Part shown: one piece after another, positions 8,648 to 17,336 of the stretch
Numbering within the stretch: the first letter of the stretch is position 1
How the letters are laid out: every line of letters starts with the position of its first letter
NCBI GenBank assembly: GCA_964629015.1
Contig: CAZVMN010000002.1
Span: forward strand, 1-64,000
DNA: 64,000 nt
Direction of reading: 5' to 3'
From: Oceanococcus sp964629015
Lineage (GTDB): Bacteria > Pseudomonadota > Gammaproteobacteria > Nevskiales > Oceanococcaceae
The notes under the pieces: model-generated
What the model was told of the DNA's origin: nothing
Database searches by the model: none
Seen by the model: only the letters and a program-made list of their open reading frames with translations
Translations under genes and position numbers: made by a program

Positions 8648-10591
8648 TTAGTGCTGGCCGGCAGGGTCAGCCCCGGGTGGCGGTGCATCCGGCTTGCTTT
8701 CGCCATGTGCATCGCTGGCCGTCGTGCCGGCGCTTGGCGAACTGCCACTGTCATCGCTGTCGGTCCAGGTATCCGGCGGGCCGGGTGGACGGCCTTGCAT
8801 GAGTTCCGCGAGCTGCTTGGCGTCGATGGTTTCGTACTTCATCAGCGCGTCTGCCATCAGATGCAGAATTTCTTCATGCTCCTTCAGAACACTCCGAGCA
8901 CGCGTGTAACTGTCATCGATCAAACGGCTGATTTCCTCATCGATGACGTGTGCGGTTTCGTCTGACATCTGCTTATGCTGAGTCACACTGCGACCCAGGA
9001 ACACCTCGCCGTCATCTTCGCTGTAACTTTGTGGCCCGAGGCGGTCGGACATGCCGAACTTGGTCACCATCTTGCGGGCAATGTCTGTCGCGCGTTCGAT
9101 ATCGTTGGAAGCGCCGGTCGTGACGGCATCCGGGCCAAATATCATTTCCTCGGCGATGCGACCGCCGAACAAAGAATCGAGTTGCGACATCAAACGTTGG
9201 CGAGTGTAGCTGTGGCGGTCCTCTTCCGGCAGGAACATGGTGACACCCAGCGCACGGCCGCGAGGGATGATGGTCACTTTGTAGACCGGGTCATGCTCTT
9301 TGGATTTCAGCCCAACGATCGCATGACCGGCTTCATGATAAGCCGTCAGGCGCTTCTCGTTTTCGGACATCACCATGGATTTGCGCTCTGCGCCCATCAT
9401 GATTTTGTCCTTGGCACGCTCGAAGTCGTCCATGTCCACCAGGCGTTTATCAGCACGCGCTGCGAACAAGGCCGCTTCATTGACCAGATTGGCCAGATCT
9501 GCACCGGAGAAACCGGGTGTTGCGCGCGCCAGGATGTCCGGTTTCACGTTTCCGGCCAACGGCACGGCTTTCATGTGAACCTTCAGAATCTGTTCGCGAC
9601 CACGCACATCGGGTAGCGGCACGACAACCTGGCGGTCGAAGCGCCCAGGGCGCAGCAAGGCGGGATCAAGCACATCGGGACGGTTGGTCGCAGCGATGAC
9701 GATAATGCCCTCGTTGCCTTCGAACCCGTCCATTTCCACCAGTAGCTGGTTCAGCGTTTGTTCGCGCTCATCGTGACCGCCGCCCAGGCCGGCGCCGCGG
9801 TGACGGCCCACCGCATCGATTTCATCGATGAAAATGATGCAAGGCGCCTGCTTTTTGGCCTGCTCGAACATGTCGCGCACACGGGAGGCACCAACACCGA
9901 CAAACATTTCCACGAAGTCCGAGCCGGAAATCGTAAAGAACGGCACGCCAGCTTCACCGGCGATGGCTTTGGCCAGCAACGTTTTACCGGTACCCGGGGA
10001 ACCGACCATCAGCACGCCGCGGGGGATTTTCCCGCCCAGGCGTTGGAATTTGGCTGGATCTTTCAGGAAGTCGACCAGCTCGGAGACCTCCTGCTTGGCC
10101 TCCTCCACACCGGCCACGTCGTCAAACGTGATCTTGACCTGGTCTGCGTTGAGCATGCGTGCGCGGCTTTTGCCAAAGCTCAGCGCACCGCCGCGCCCCC
10201 CGCCGCCCTGCATCTGGCGCATGAAGTACACCCACACCGCGATCAGCAACAGAATCGGGAACGAGGAAATCAGGATCTGAAGCAACAGCGGCTGACCTTT
10301 TGGAGGCTCGCCGACGATCGAGACGTTGTGGTCCAGCAAGGTGCCAATCATGGCTTCATTGCTGGTTTCCGGGCTATAAGTCGAAAAACGCATGCCCCCG
10401 GAAGTTTCACCGCGTATGTTCTGCCCCTCCAGCGAGACTTGGCGGATGTTGCCGTTCTCAACCTGTTGGAGGAATTGCGAATAGCTGATCGACTCTGCGA
10501 CTCCAGCATTGGGGGAAAAACTGCTGAACACCGCCATCAGCACGACGGCGATAACTATCCACAGCAACAGGTTTTTGGCCAGATCGTTCAC
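8648..10591 (-). CDS. ftsH: ATP-dependent zinc metalloprotease FtsH
   Basis: Inner-membrane AAA protease that degrades unassembled membrane proteins and regulatory proteins. It has 647 residues: two N-terminal membrane helices (about 7-25 and 102-124) enclosing a periplasmic domain, Walker A GSPGTGKT (197-204), Walker B FIDEID (about 254-259), the second region of homology (ATNRPDVLDPALLRPGRFDR), and the zinc site HEAGH (419-423). The C-terminus is Pro/Gly/Asp rich. It follows rlmE by about 40 bases, the classical rrmJ-ftsH order. Confidence 0.98.
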   Translation of the reverse strand: MNDLAKNLLLWIVIAVVLMAVFSSFSPNAGVAESISYSQFLQQVENGNIRQVSLEGQNIRGETSGGMRFSTYSPETSNEAMIGTLLDHNVSIVGEPPKGQPLLLQILISSFPILLLIAVWVYFMRQMQGGGGRGGALSFGKSRARMLNADQVKITFDDVAGVEEAKQEVSELVDFLKDPAKFQRLGGKIPRGVLMVGSPGTGKTLLAKAIAGEAGVPFFTISGSDFVEMFVGVGASRVRDMFEQAKKQAPCIIFIDEIDAVGRHRGAGLGGGHDEREQTLNQLLVEMDGFEGNEGIIVIAATNRPDVLDPALLRPGRFDRQVVVPLPDVRGREQILKVHMKAVPLAGNVKPDILARATPGFSGADLANLVNEAALFAARADKRLVDMDDFERAKDKIMMGAERKSMVMSENEKRLTAYHEAGHAIVGLKSKEHDPVYKVTIIPRGRALGVTMFLPEEDRHSYTRQRLMSQLDSLFGGRIAEEMIFGPDAVTTGASNDIERATDIARKMVTKFGMSDRLGPQSYSEDDGEVFLGRSVTQHKQMSDETAHVIDEEISRLIDDSYTRARSVLKEHEEILHLMADALMKYETIDAKQLAELMQGRPPGPPDTWTDSDDSGSSPSAGTTASDAHGESKPDAPPPGADPAGQH

Positions 10592-10633
10592 TTGCGCTCC
10601 AGGGAATTCCGCATCGGAATATCAGTCTTGCTT

Positions 10634-11266
10634 TTACTCATTGTGATCATAAATGGGGTCGCGTGCCAGCAAATACAACTCACGACTTTCTGCCCGTGAG
10701 GCCCCGGGCTTTCGGATGGACACTTTGGTGAACGCGGTACGCAATTTGTTTCGATAGGTTTCGAAGTCCGAGCCCTGAAACACCTTGACCAAAAAGGCAC
10801 CGTTTTTACCAAGGTGTTGGACCGCAAAATCCATGGCCAATTCCGCAAGTTCGTAAGATCGGGCCAAATCGGCATCACGTATACCGCTGAAATTGGGTGC
10901 CATGTCCGACAGCACAAGGTCCAGCGGCTGATTCTTTACCAGCTCGGAGAGTTGCTCCAGCGCGCTGTTTTCGAGGAAATCGCCCTGAATCAGCTGCACG
11001 TGATCCAGTGGATCAATCGGAAGCAGATCCAGGCCGATGACCGTGCCATGACCTTTGAGCTTGCGCGCCGCGTACTGGCACCAGCCGCCGGGCGCAGCAC
11101 CCAAATCTACAATGCGTTGTCCAGGGCGGATGAGTTGATCGCGCTTGTCGATTTCTTCCAGCTTGAACACGGCGCGGGAGCGCCATCCGCCGTCCTGCGC
11201 CTGTTTGACGAATTGGTCTTTGCGCTGGCGATCCAACCAGCGGCCGCTGGAGCCGCGTCGCTTCAT
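10634..11266 (-). CDS. rlmE: 23S rRNA 2'-O-uridine methyltransferase RlmE (RrmJ/FtsJ)
   Basis: Methylates the 2'-OH of U2552 in the A-loop of 23S rRNA during 50S maturation. It has 210 residues with the SAM-binding motif IVDLGAAPGGWCQYA, DLLP, the catalytic Asp in LVLSDMAPNFSG, and the Lys of FLVKVFQG. It sits between greA (9 bases upstream) and ftsH. The small RNA-binding gene yhbY, often found beside this gene in related bacteria, is absent here. Confidence 0.96.
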   Translation of the reverse strand: MKRRGSSGRWLDRQRKDQFVKQAQDGGWRSRAVFKLEEIDKRDQLIRPGQRIVDLGAAPGGWCQYAARKLKGHGTVIGLDLLPIDPLDHVQLIQGDFLENSALEQLSELVKNQPLDLVLSDMAPNFSGIRDADLARSYELAELAMDFAVQHLGKNGAFLVKVFQGSDFETYRNKLRTAFTKVSIRKPGASRAESRELYLLARDPIYDHNE

Positions 11267-11275
11267 CGCGAGATA

Positions 11276-11752
11276 CTACTTGTAGTGCACTTCCAGCACT
11301 TCCAGACGGCGCGTGCCGCCAGGCACCTGAACGGCCACCTCCTCACCCTCTTCCTTGCCCAGCAACGCACGGGCAATGGGAGTCGAAAACGCGATCAGGC
11401 CGGCTTTGACGTTCGCTTCATCCTCACCGACGATGCGATAGCTGAGTTCTTCTTCTGTATCGATATCGACGAGGTCCACCGTCACGCCAAAGACGATCTT
11501 GCCGTTCTGCGGCAATTTGGTCACATCTATCACTTGGCTATTGGACAGCTTGCCCTCAATGTCGGCGATGCGGCCTTCGATAAAGCCCTGTTCCTCGCGC
11601 GCCGCATGATATTCGGCGTTTTCCTTGAGGTCGCCGTGCTCACGCGCTTCTGCGATGGATGCGATAACACGCGGACGGTCTTCGGATTTGAGACGTTTGA
11701 GTTCGTCCTGCAACAGCTGTTCGCCGCGTACGGTCAGGGGCGTTTTGCTCAT
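11276..11752 (-). CDS. greA: Transcription elongation factor GreA
   Basis: A 158-residue factor that enters the RNA polymerase secondary channel and stimulates cleavage of backtracked RNA. The N-terminal coiled coil carries the acidic tip (REHGDLKENAEYHAAREEQ, about residues 34-52), followed by the FKBP-like C-terminal domain (GEEVAVQVPGG). Its ATG overlaps the carB stop by four bases (11749-11752). Confidence 0.97.
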   Translation of the reverse strand: MSKTPLTVRGEQLLQDELKRLKSEDRPRVIASIAEAREHGDLKENAEYHAAREEQGFIEGRIADIEGKLSNSQVIDVTKLPQNGKIVFGVTVDLVDIDTEEELSYRIVGEDEANVKAGLIAFSTPIARALLGKEEGEEVAVQVPGGTRRLEVLEVHYK

Positions 11753-14700
11753 GCGTTCAGTTCTCCGTGCAAATCCTTCAAGGGATTCACTTCAAAATTG
11801 TCGAGGTAGGCCATGGCCAAGCAGGCCGCTTCCGCACCGGCAATCGTGGTGAAGTATGCAACTTTGTGGTGTAAAGCGGCTGAGCGTATTGAATGTGATT
11901 CGGCAATCGATTTCTTGCCTTCTGCAGTGTTCACAACGAGTGAGACCTGCCCGTTCTTGATCACATCGACACAGTGCGGACGACCTTCCTTGACCTTGTT
12001 GATCTTCTCAAACGGAAGACCGGCCTCGGCCAGCACCGCGCCAGTGCCGCGTGTGGCGTACACCGTGAAGCCTTGATCAACCAATTTGCGCCCAAGGCTC
12101 GCCAGCAGCGACTTGTCGCTATCGCGGACCGACAGCAAAACACCGCCTGAGGTGGGCAGATTCACATTGCTGGCGACCTGGGCCTTGGCGAAAGCTGCGC
12201 CAAAGCTGCGAGAAATTCCCATCACTTCGCCGGTGGATTTCATTTCTGGTCCCAAAATGGGGTCCGCGGCCGGGAATTTGTTGAATGGAAAGACCGATTC
12301 CTTGACCGAAAAGTACGGCGGACGCGCGGCTTCGGTAAAGCCCTGATCGACAAGGCTCTTGCCGGCCATGCAGCGGGCCGCAATCTTGGCCAAGGGCGCA
12401 CCGATGGCCTTGGACACAAACGGCACGGTACGCGAGGCGCGTGGATTGACTTCGAGCAGGTAAACCTCGTCGTTCTGGACTGCGAACTGGGTGTTCATCA
12501 AGCCTTTGACCTTCAGCGCACGCGCCAATGCCGTAGCTTGCTTACACAACTCGGCCTCAATTTCGGGCTTGAGCGAATGCGGTGGCAAACAGCATGAAGA
12601 ATCGCCGGAATGCACACCCGCTTGCTCAATGTGCTCCATCACTCCAGCGATCACCACGTTTTCGCCGTCACTGACAGCGTCCACATCGATTTCAATCGCA
12701 CTTTCCAAAAAGCGATCCAACAGAACCGGGCTGGACTCGGAAACACGCACCGCTTCGTCCATATAGCGCCGCAGGTCGTCCAGATCGTAGACCACCTCCA
12801 TCGCACGACCGCCCAGTACATAGGAAGGCCGCACAACCAGCGGGAATCCGACGTCCTGAGCCAGCACGTGGGCCTGATCCGAGGAACTCGCGATACGGTT
12901 TTTGGGTTGCTTAAGCTTGAGCTCTTCAACCAACTGCTGAAAGCGCTCGCGGTCTTCTGCGAGGTCGATCGAATCCGGCGAGGTTCCGATGATCGGGGCG
13001 CCGGCCGCTTCCAGGGCGCGCGCCAGTTTCAGCGGGGTTTGGCCGCCGAATTGCACGATCACGCCGACCGGTTTTTCCAGCTCAACGATGGCCATCACGT
13101 CTTCGAACACCAACGGTTCAAAGTACAAACGATCAGAGGTGTCGTAATCGGTGGAAACGGTTTCCGGGTTGCAGTTGACCATGATGGTTTCGTAACCATC
13201 CTCACGCAAGGCGAGCGCCGCGTGCACGCAGCAGTAGTCAAACTCAATGCCCTGACCGATGCGGTTGGGGCCGCCACCCAGCACCATGATTTTCTTGCGG
13301 TCGCTGGGTTGGGCTTCGCACTCTTCTTCAAAGGTCGAGTACATGTACGCGGTTGACGTCGGGAACTCCGCCGCGCAGGTATCAACACGTTTGAATACGC
13401 GGTTTACGCCAAGCTCTTTGCGACGCAGACGCATGGTCGGTTCGTCGCTACCGAGCAAGGTGCCGAGGCGACGGTCGGAGAAACCAAGCTGCTTGAGGCG
13501 GAACAGTTCATGCGCGCTGAGGTCCAGCAAGTTGCGCCCGGCAATGCCTTTCTCCGCCTCGATGATTTCCTGGATTTGCTCGAGAAACCAAGGGTCTATG
13601 AACGAATATTCATGAACTTCATCAACAGTGAATCCATGCCGGAACGCATCGCCAACAAACCATAGGCGCTGCGCTTGCGGCACCGACAGTTCTTCACGGA
13701 TTCGTTCGTCGCGGTCGGCGTCATTCAAGCCAGCAACCTGGGTTTCGAATCCGTAGGAGCCGATTTCCAAGCTGCGCATTGCCTTTTGCAACGACTCCTG
13801 GAAGCTGCGCCCGATCGCCATGACCTCGCCCACCGATTTCATCTGAGTGGTCAGACGCGCATCGGCTTGCGGGAATTTTTCGAAGGTGAAGCGCGGCACC
13901 TTGGTGACCACGTAATCAATCGAAGGCTCGAAGGACGCGGGGGTGGCGCCGCCGGTGATTTCGTTCTGCAATTCGTCCAGGGTGTAGCCCACAGCCAACT
14001 TGGCTGCGACCTTGGCGATCGGGAAACCGGTGGCTTTGGAGGCCAGTGCGGACGAACGCGACACGCGTGGGTTCATCTCGATGATGACCAGACGCCCGTC
14101 TTTCGGGTTGACCGCGAACTGCACGTTGGAGCCGCCCGTGTCCACGCCAATCTTGCGCAGCACCGCCAAGGAGGCGTCGCGCATAATCTGGTATTCCTTG
14201 TCGGTCAGCGTTTGCGCCGGCGCGACGGTGATGGAATCCCCGGTGTGAACACCCATGGGATCGAGGTTTTCGATCGAGCAAATGATGATGCAGTTGTCGG
14301 CGCGATCGCGCACCACTTCCATCTCATACTCTTTCCAACCGAGCAGTGACTCTTCCAGCAGGACTTCATCGGTGGGCGACAGATCCAAGCCACGGGCAAC
14401 GATCTCTTCGAATTCTTCCGGGTTGTAGGCGATACCGCCACCGGAGCCGCCCATGGTGAAGGATGGGCGGATAATCGTTGGGAAGCCGATTTCCTTTTGC
14501 GCTTCGCGCGCCTCCTCCATGGTGTGGGCAAGCAGGCTGCGCGCCGATTCCAGGCCGATTTCGTTCATCGCCTCACGGAATTTCTCGCGGTCCTCGGCCA
14601 TGTCGATGGCGTCTTTCGAGGCGCCGATCATTTCCACGCCGTACTTATCCAGCACACCTTCGCGGGCCAGATCCAGGGCGCAGTTCAACGCGGTTTGACC

Positions 14701-14973
14701 ACCCATGGTCGGCAACAGCGCGTCCGGGCGTTCTTTGTCGATGATCTTTTCCAGCACTTGCCAGGTGATGGGTTCGATGTAGGTCGCATCGGCAAGGTCC
14801 GGATCGGTCATGATCGTGGCCGGATTGGAGTTGACCAGGATGACCCGGTAACCCTCTTCGCGCAGCGCTTTGCAGGCCTGAGCGCCGGAATAGTCGAACT
14901 CGCAGGCCTGGCCAATCACGATCGGGCCAGCGCCGATGATCAGTACACTTTGGATGTCGGTTCTTTTAGGCAT
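11749..14973 (-). CDS. carB: Carbamoyl-phosphate synthase large subunit
   Basis: Makes carbamoyl phosphate for arginine and pyrimidine synthesis from bicarbonate, two ATP and ammonia channelled from CarA. The 1074-residue length is typical. It has two homologous ATP-grasp halves (each with a GGxGPI/NxIGQ-type opening: GAGPIVIGQACEFDYSG near residue 15 and GGGPNRIGQGIEFDYC near 568) and a C-terminal allosteric MGS-like domain from about residue 940. Translationally coupled to greA. Confidence 0.98.
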   Translation of the reverse strand: MPKRTDIQSVLIIGAGPIVIGQACEFDYSGAQACKALREEGYRVILVNSNPATIMTDPDLADATYIEPITWQVLEKIIDKERPDALLPTMGGQTALNCALDLAREGVLDKYGVEMIGASKDAIDMAEDREKFREAMNEIGLESARSLLAHTMEEAREAQKEIGFPTIIRPSFTMGGSGGGIAYNPEEFEEIVARGLDLSPTDEVLLEESLLGWKEYEMEVVRDRADNCIIICSIENLDPMGVHTGDSITVAPAQTLTDKEYQIMRDASLAVLRKIGVDTGGSNVQFAVNPKDGRLVIIEMNPRVSRSSALASKATGFPIAKVAAKLAVGYTLDELQNEITGGATPASFEPSIDYVVTKVPRFTFEKFPQADARLTTQMKSVGEVMAIGRSFQESLQKAMRSLEIGSYGFETQVAGLNDADRDERIREELSVPQAQRLWFVGDAFRHGFTVDEVHEYSFIDPWFLEQIQEIIEAEKGIAGRNLLDLSAHELFRLKQLGFSDRRLGTLLGSDEPTMRLRRKELGVNRVFKRVDTCAAEFPTSTAYMYSTFEEECEAQPSDRKKIMVLGGGPNRIGQGIEFDYCCVHAALALREDGYETIMVNCNPETVSTDYDTSDRLYFEPLVFEDVMAIVELEKPVGVIVQFGGQTPLKLARALEAAGAPIIGTSPDSIDLAEDRERFQQLVEELKLKQPKNRIASSSDQAHVLAQDVGFPLVVRPSYVLGGRAMEVVYDLDDLRRYMDEAVRVSESSPVLLDRFLESAIEIDVDAVSDGENVVIAGVMEHIEQAGVHSGDSSCCLPPHSLKPEIEAELCKQATALARALKVKGLMNTQFAVQNDEVYLLEVNPRASRTVPFVSKAIGAPLAKIAARCMAGKSLVDQGFTEAARPPYFSVKESVFPFNKFPAADPILGPEMKSTGEVMGISRSFGAAFAKAQVASNVNLPTSGGVLLSVRDSDKSLLASLGRKLVDQGFTVYATRGTGAVLAEAGLPFEKINKVKEGRPHCVDVIKNGQVSLVVNTAEGKKSIAESHSIRSAALHHKVAYFTTIAGAEAACLAMAYLDNFEVNPLKDLHGELNA

Positions 14974-14990
14974 CGTTCTCGTCGCGCAAA

Positions 14991-15013
14991 CGCCCGCTCA
15001 ACCTGAGCAGGCG
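14991..15013 (-). promoter_or_regulatory. Hairpin in the carA-carB spacer
   Basis: Within the 57-base gap between carA and carB, CGCC-x-GCTCA (14991-15000) pairs with TGAGC-x-GGCG (15004-15013) around a three-base loop: nine pairs with one mismatch. No T-run follows, so it is not an intrinsic terminator. It could affect mRNA processing or carB translation. Confidence 0.4.
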
Positions 15014-15030
15014 CGAAAGTCATGGGGATT

Positions 15031-16143
15031 TCAGGCGTTTTCCATCATCTGCACAAAGCGTGCAAACAGTGGGCTGACATCATGCGGGCCGGGGCTGGCT
15101 TCGGGATGGCCCTGGAAGCTGAAGGCCGGGCAATCGGTACGTGCGATGCCCTGCAGGCTGCCGTCAAAGAGAGAGCGGTGCGTGGCACGCAGGTTGTTCG
15201 GCAAGCTGCTTTCATCGACTGCAAAACCGTGGTTCTGCGAGCTGATCCAGACTTGGCCGCTGTCCAGATCCTGGACCGGATGGTTGGCGCCGTGGTGACC
15301 AAACTTCATCTTTAACGTCTTTGCACCACTGGCCAATGCCAGAATCTGATGGCCGAGGCAGATGCCGAAAACCGGCACCTTCTCCTCCATCAGGCGCTTG
15401 GCCGCAGCAATACCATTGCTGACCGGCTCCGGATCGCCCGGACCGTTGGAGAGCATCACTCCATCGGGTTTCATCGCCAGAACATCGTCGACGGGTGTGG
15501 ATACCGGCACGACGGTCAATTCGCAGCCCAGATGGACGAGTTCTCGCAAGATGTTGCGTTTGACCCCAAAGTCGTAAACCACAACCTTGTGCTTGGCTGG
15601 AGCCGCTTGCTGGCGCCACAGACCTTCGGTCCAGGCGTGGCGGTCGGTGCAACTGACCTCGCTGGCCAAGTCCGCACCCTGCATGCCGGCAAAACCGCGT
15701 GCTTCGGCGATGGCCTGCTCTGCGGTGAGGCTGTCGCCCACAACCAGGCAGGCGTTCTGGGCGCCACCGTCGCGCAGGATGCGCGTGAGACGGCGGGTGT
15801 CAATATCGCAAATCCCCGGACGGCCATTTTCGGCCATGTAATCTTCCAGCGTTTGCGTGGTGCGCCAGTTGGACGGTTTGCGCGGTGGCAGTCGCGTGAT
15901 CAGTCCGGCCAAATGCAGGCCATCTGATTCCGCATCTTCTGGATTGACCCCAACGTTTCCGATGTGCGGATAGGTCAAAACAACGAACTGCCCAGCGTAG
16001 GACGGATCTGTAAGGATCTCCTGATAACCCGTCATGGCGGTATTGAAGACAACTTCACCGACGCGATGACCGTCGGCACCAAACCCCTGACCTTCAAAAA
16101 CGGTCCCGTCAGCCAGGGCGAGAATAGCGTTTTTAAGACTCAA
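15031..16143 (-). CDS. carA: Carbamoyl-phosphate synthase small (glutaminase) subunit
   Basis: Hydrolyses glutamine and passes ammonia to CarB. It has 370 residues when started at TTG 16143, where the protein opens as SLKNAILALADGTVFEG and aligns with the known CarA N-terminus. An upstream ATG at 16245 would add 34 residues without family similarity and would read through a terminator hairpin. The C-terminal class I glutaminase has the nucleophile Cys262 (FGICLGHQ) and the His/Glu pair in FQGHPEASPGP. The TTG start has only a weak Shine-Dalgarno sequence, so translation may be limited. Confidence 0.95.
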   Translation of the reverse strand: MSLKNAILALADGTVFEGQGFGADGHRVGEVVFNTAMTGYQEILTDPSYAGQFVVLTYPHIGNVGVNPEDAESDGLHLAGLITRLPPRKPSNWRTTQTLEDYMAENGRPGICDIDTRRLTRILRDGGAQNACLVVGDSLTAEQAIAEARGFAGMQGADLASEVSCTDRHAWTEGLWRQQAAPAKHKVVVYDFGVKRNILRELVHLGCELTVVPVSTPVDDVLAMKPDGVMLSNGPGDPEPVSNGIAAAKRLMEEKVPVFGICLGHQILALASGAKTLKMKFGHHGANHPVQDLDSGQVWISSQNHGFAVDESSLPNNLRATHRSLFDGSLQGIARTDCPAFSFQGHPEASPGPHDVSPLFARFVQMMENA

Positions 16144-16180
16144 ATCCGGACAATCCCTCGCAGGTCCACGAACTGTGGGC

Positions 16181-16204
16181 AAAAAAAGGGGGGCGAAAGC
16201 CCCC
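16181..16204 (-). terminator. Intrinsic-terminator-like hairpin in the carA leader (candidate attenuator)
   Basis: On the minus strand a six-base G/C stem (16204-16199 with 16194-16189) closes a TTTC tetraloop and is followed at once by C and seven T (16187-16181): a textbook rho-independent terminator. It lies between the carA TATAAT box (16222-16217) and the TTG start (16143), and no gene on the minus strand ends upstream of it. Transcripts for carA must pass it. That it acts as a regulated attenuator is inference. Confidence 0.65.
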
Positions 16205-16216
16205 GCGATCCGCCGA

Positions 16217-16222
16217 ATTATA
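16217..16222 (-). promoter_or_regulatory. carA: -10 box (TATAAT) of the carA promoter
   Basis: A perfect TATAAT on the minus strand 74 bases before the carA TTG start. The -35 region is poor (TATGCT at 18 bases is the best I see). Initiation about seven bases downstream, near 16210, would put the terminator-like hairpin at roughly +7 to +22 of the RNA. The intergenic region is shared with divergent dusB. Confidence 0.55.
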
Positions 16223-16289
16223 GCCCGAGTTGATTGCCACAGCATAGGTCTGCGGTGTCATTTTTCGGACGAAATCTCTGCAGTCGACG

Positions 16290-16317
16290 CTGTCATGTCG
16301 AGACAATTCCTTACAAT
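16290..16317 (+). promoter_or_regulatory. dusB: Promoter of dusB, leaderless arrangement
   Basis: CTGTCA (16290-16295), a 16-base spacer and TACAAT (16312-16317), then exactly six bases to ATG 16324. This spacing places the transcription start at the A of the start codon. No Shine-Dalgarno sequence precedes the ATG, which agrees with a leaderless mRNA. Confidence 0.5.
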
Positions 16318-16323
16318 GTGCTC

Positions 16324-17304
16324 ATGCAGCTGGCCTCTTTCCAATTTGAAACCCCTGTCGCGTTGGCGCCGATGGCGGGGATCACGGATCGCCCGTTTCG
16401 GCAGATTTGCCGTGAATGGGGGGCGAGCTATGCAGTGGCGGAAATGCTGACCAGCGACGCCAGCTTGTGGCATTCGCGCAAATCGCGGCTGCGCATGGAT
16501 TTTTGTGGTGAGCCTGGGCCGCGTATTGTTCAGATCGCAGGTGGTGATGCACAAATGTTGGCTGACGCGGCGCGGCGCAATGCGGATCGCGGTGCCGAGG
16601 TGATCGACATCAATATGGGGTGCCCGGCGAAAAAGGTTTGCCGCAAAGCTGCGGGCTCGGCGTTGTTGGCCGATGAGGTGCTCGTCGCCGAGATCCTCAG
16701 CGCGGTGGTGGCCGCGGTTGACGTGCCAGTCACGTTGAAATTTCGCACCGGTCCGACACGTGAACACAACAACGCTATACGGATTGCACGTCTGGCCGAA
16801 GACAGCGGTATTCGCGCCCTCGCCCTGCATGGCCGAAGCCGAGCGGACGCCTATCGTGGCGAAGCGGAGCACAACACCGTCCGTGCAGTGAAACAAGCGG
16901 TCTCGATCCCGGTTATGGCCAACGGAGATGTCACCAGCGCATCTGAAGCGCGTCGCGTGCTGGCCTACAGTGGTGCGGACGGCTTGCTGATTGGCCGCGG
17001 CGCCCAAGGTCGGCCGTGGTTGTTTGCGCAGATCCGCGCGCTGCTCGACGACAACACGTTACTACCCGATCCCCCCCGGCAGCGTCAGATCGAGACCATC
17101 AACCGCCATATTGCGGAATTGCATGCGTTTTATGGGGATGAGGGTGGCGTGCGTGTCGCGCGCAAACATATCAGTTGGTATCTCGAGCATTGGCCCGGTG
17201 GCTCGGTATTGCGCCGCCAGCTGATGACCTTGGATAACGCGGCGGAGCAACGTCGCATGTTGGCCATGGGTCTTGATCAACTCTTGCTCGCTCAGGCCGC
17301 CTGA
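16324..17304 (+). CDS. dusB: tRNA-dihydrouridine synthase B
   Basis: FMN-dependent enzyme that reduces uridine to dihydrouridine in the tRNA D-loop. Starting at ATG 16324 gives 326 residues and a standard N-terminus (FETPVALAPMAGITDRPFR). It has the DusB-type motif INMGCPAKKVCRKAAGSAL with the catalytic cysteine, the FMN-binding LALHGRSR and MANGDV, and GLLIGRGAQGRPWLF. In many gammaproteobacteria dusB precedes fis; here fis is absent and an RND efflux operon follows. Confidence 0.94.
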   Translation: MQLASFQFETPVALAPMAGITDRPFRQICREWGASYAVAEMLTSDASLWHSRKSRLRMDFCGEPGPRIVQIAGGDAQMLADAARRNADRGAEVIDINMGCPAKKVCRKAAGSALLADEVLVAEILSAVVAAVDVPVTLKFRTGPTREHNNAIRIARLAEDSGIRALALHGRSRADAYRGEAEHNTVRAVKQAVSIPVMANGDVTSASEARRVLAYSGADGLLIGRGAQGRPWLFAQIRALLDDNTLLPDPPRQRQIETINRHIAELHAFYGDEGGVRVARKHISWYLEHWPGGSVLRRQLMTLDNAAEQRRMLAMGLDQLLLAQAA

Positions 17305-17336
17305 GCGATTTTCCCATCATCCTCACGCCGTAAGCC

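Noticed and set aside
9758..10699. 313-codon plus-strand frame over ftsH
   Set aside because: Antisense shadow of ftsH, His/Gln-rich low-quality translation, no motif.
16144..16245. ATG-initiated extension of carA by 34 residues
   Set aside because: No similarity to CarA N-termini, and it reads through the -10 box and terminator hairpin. TTG 16143 fits the family.
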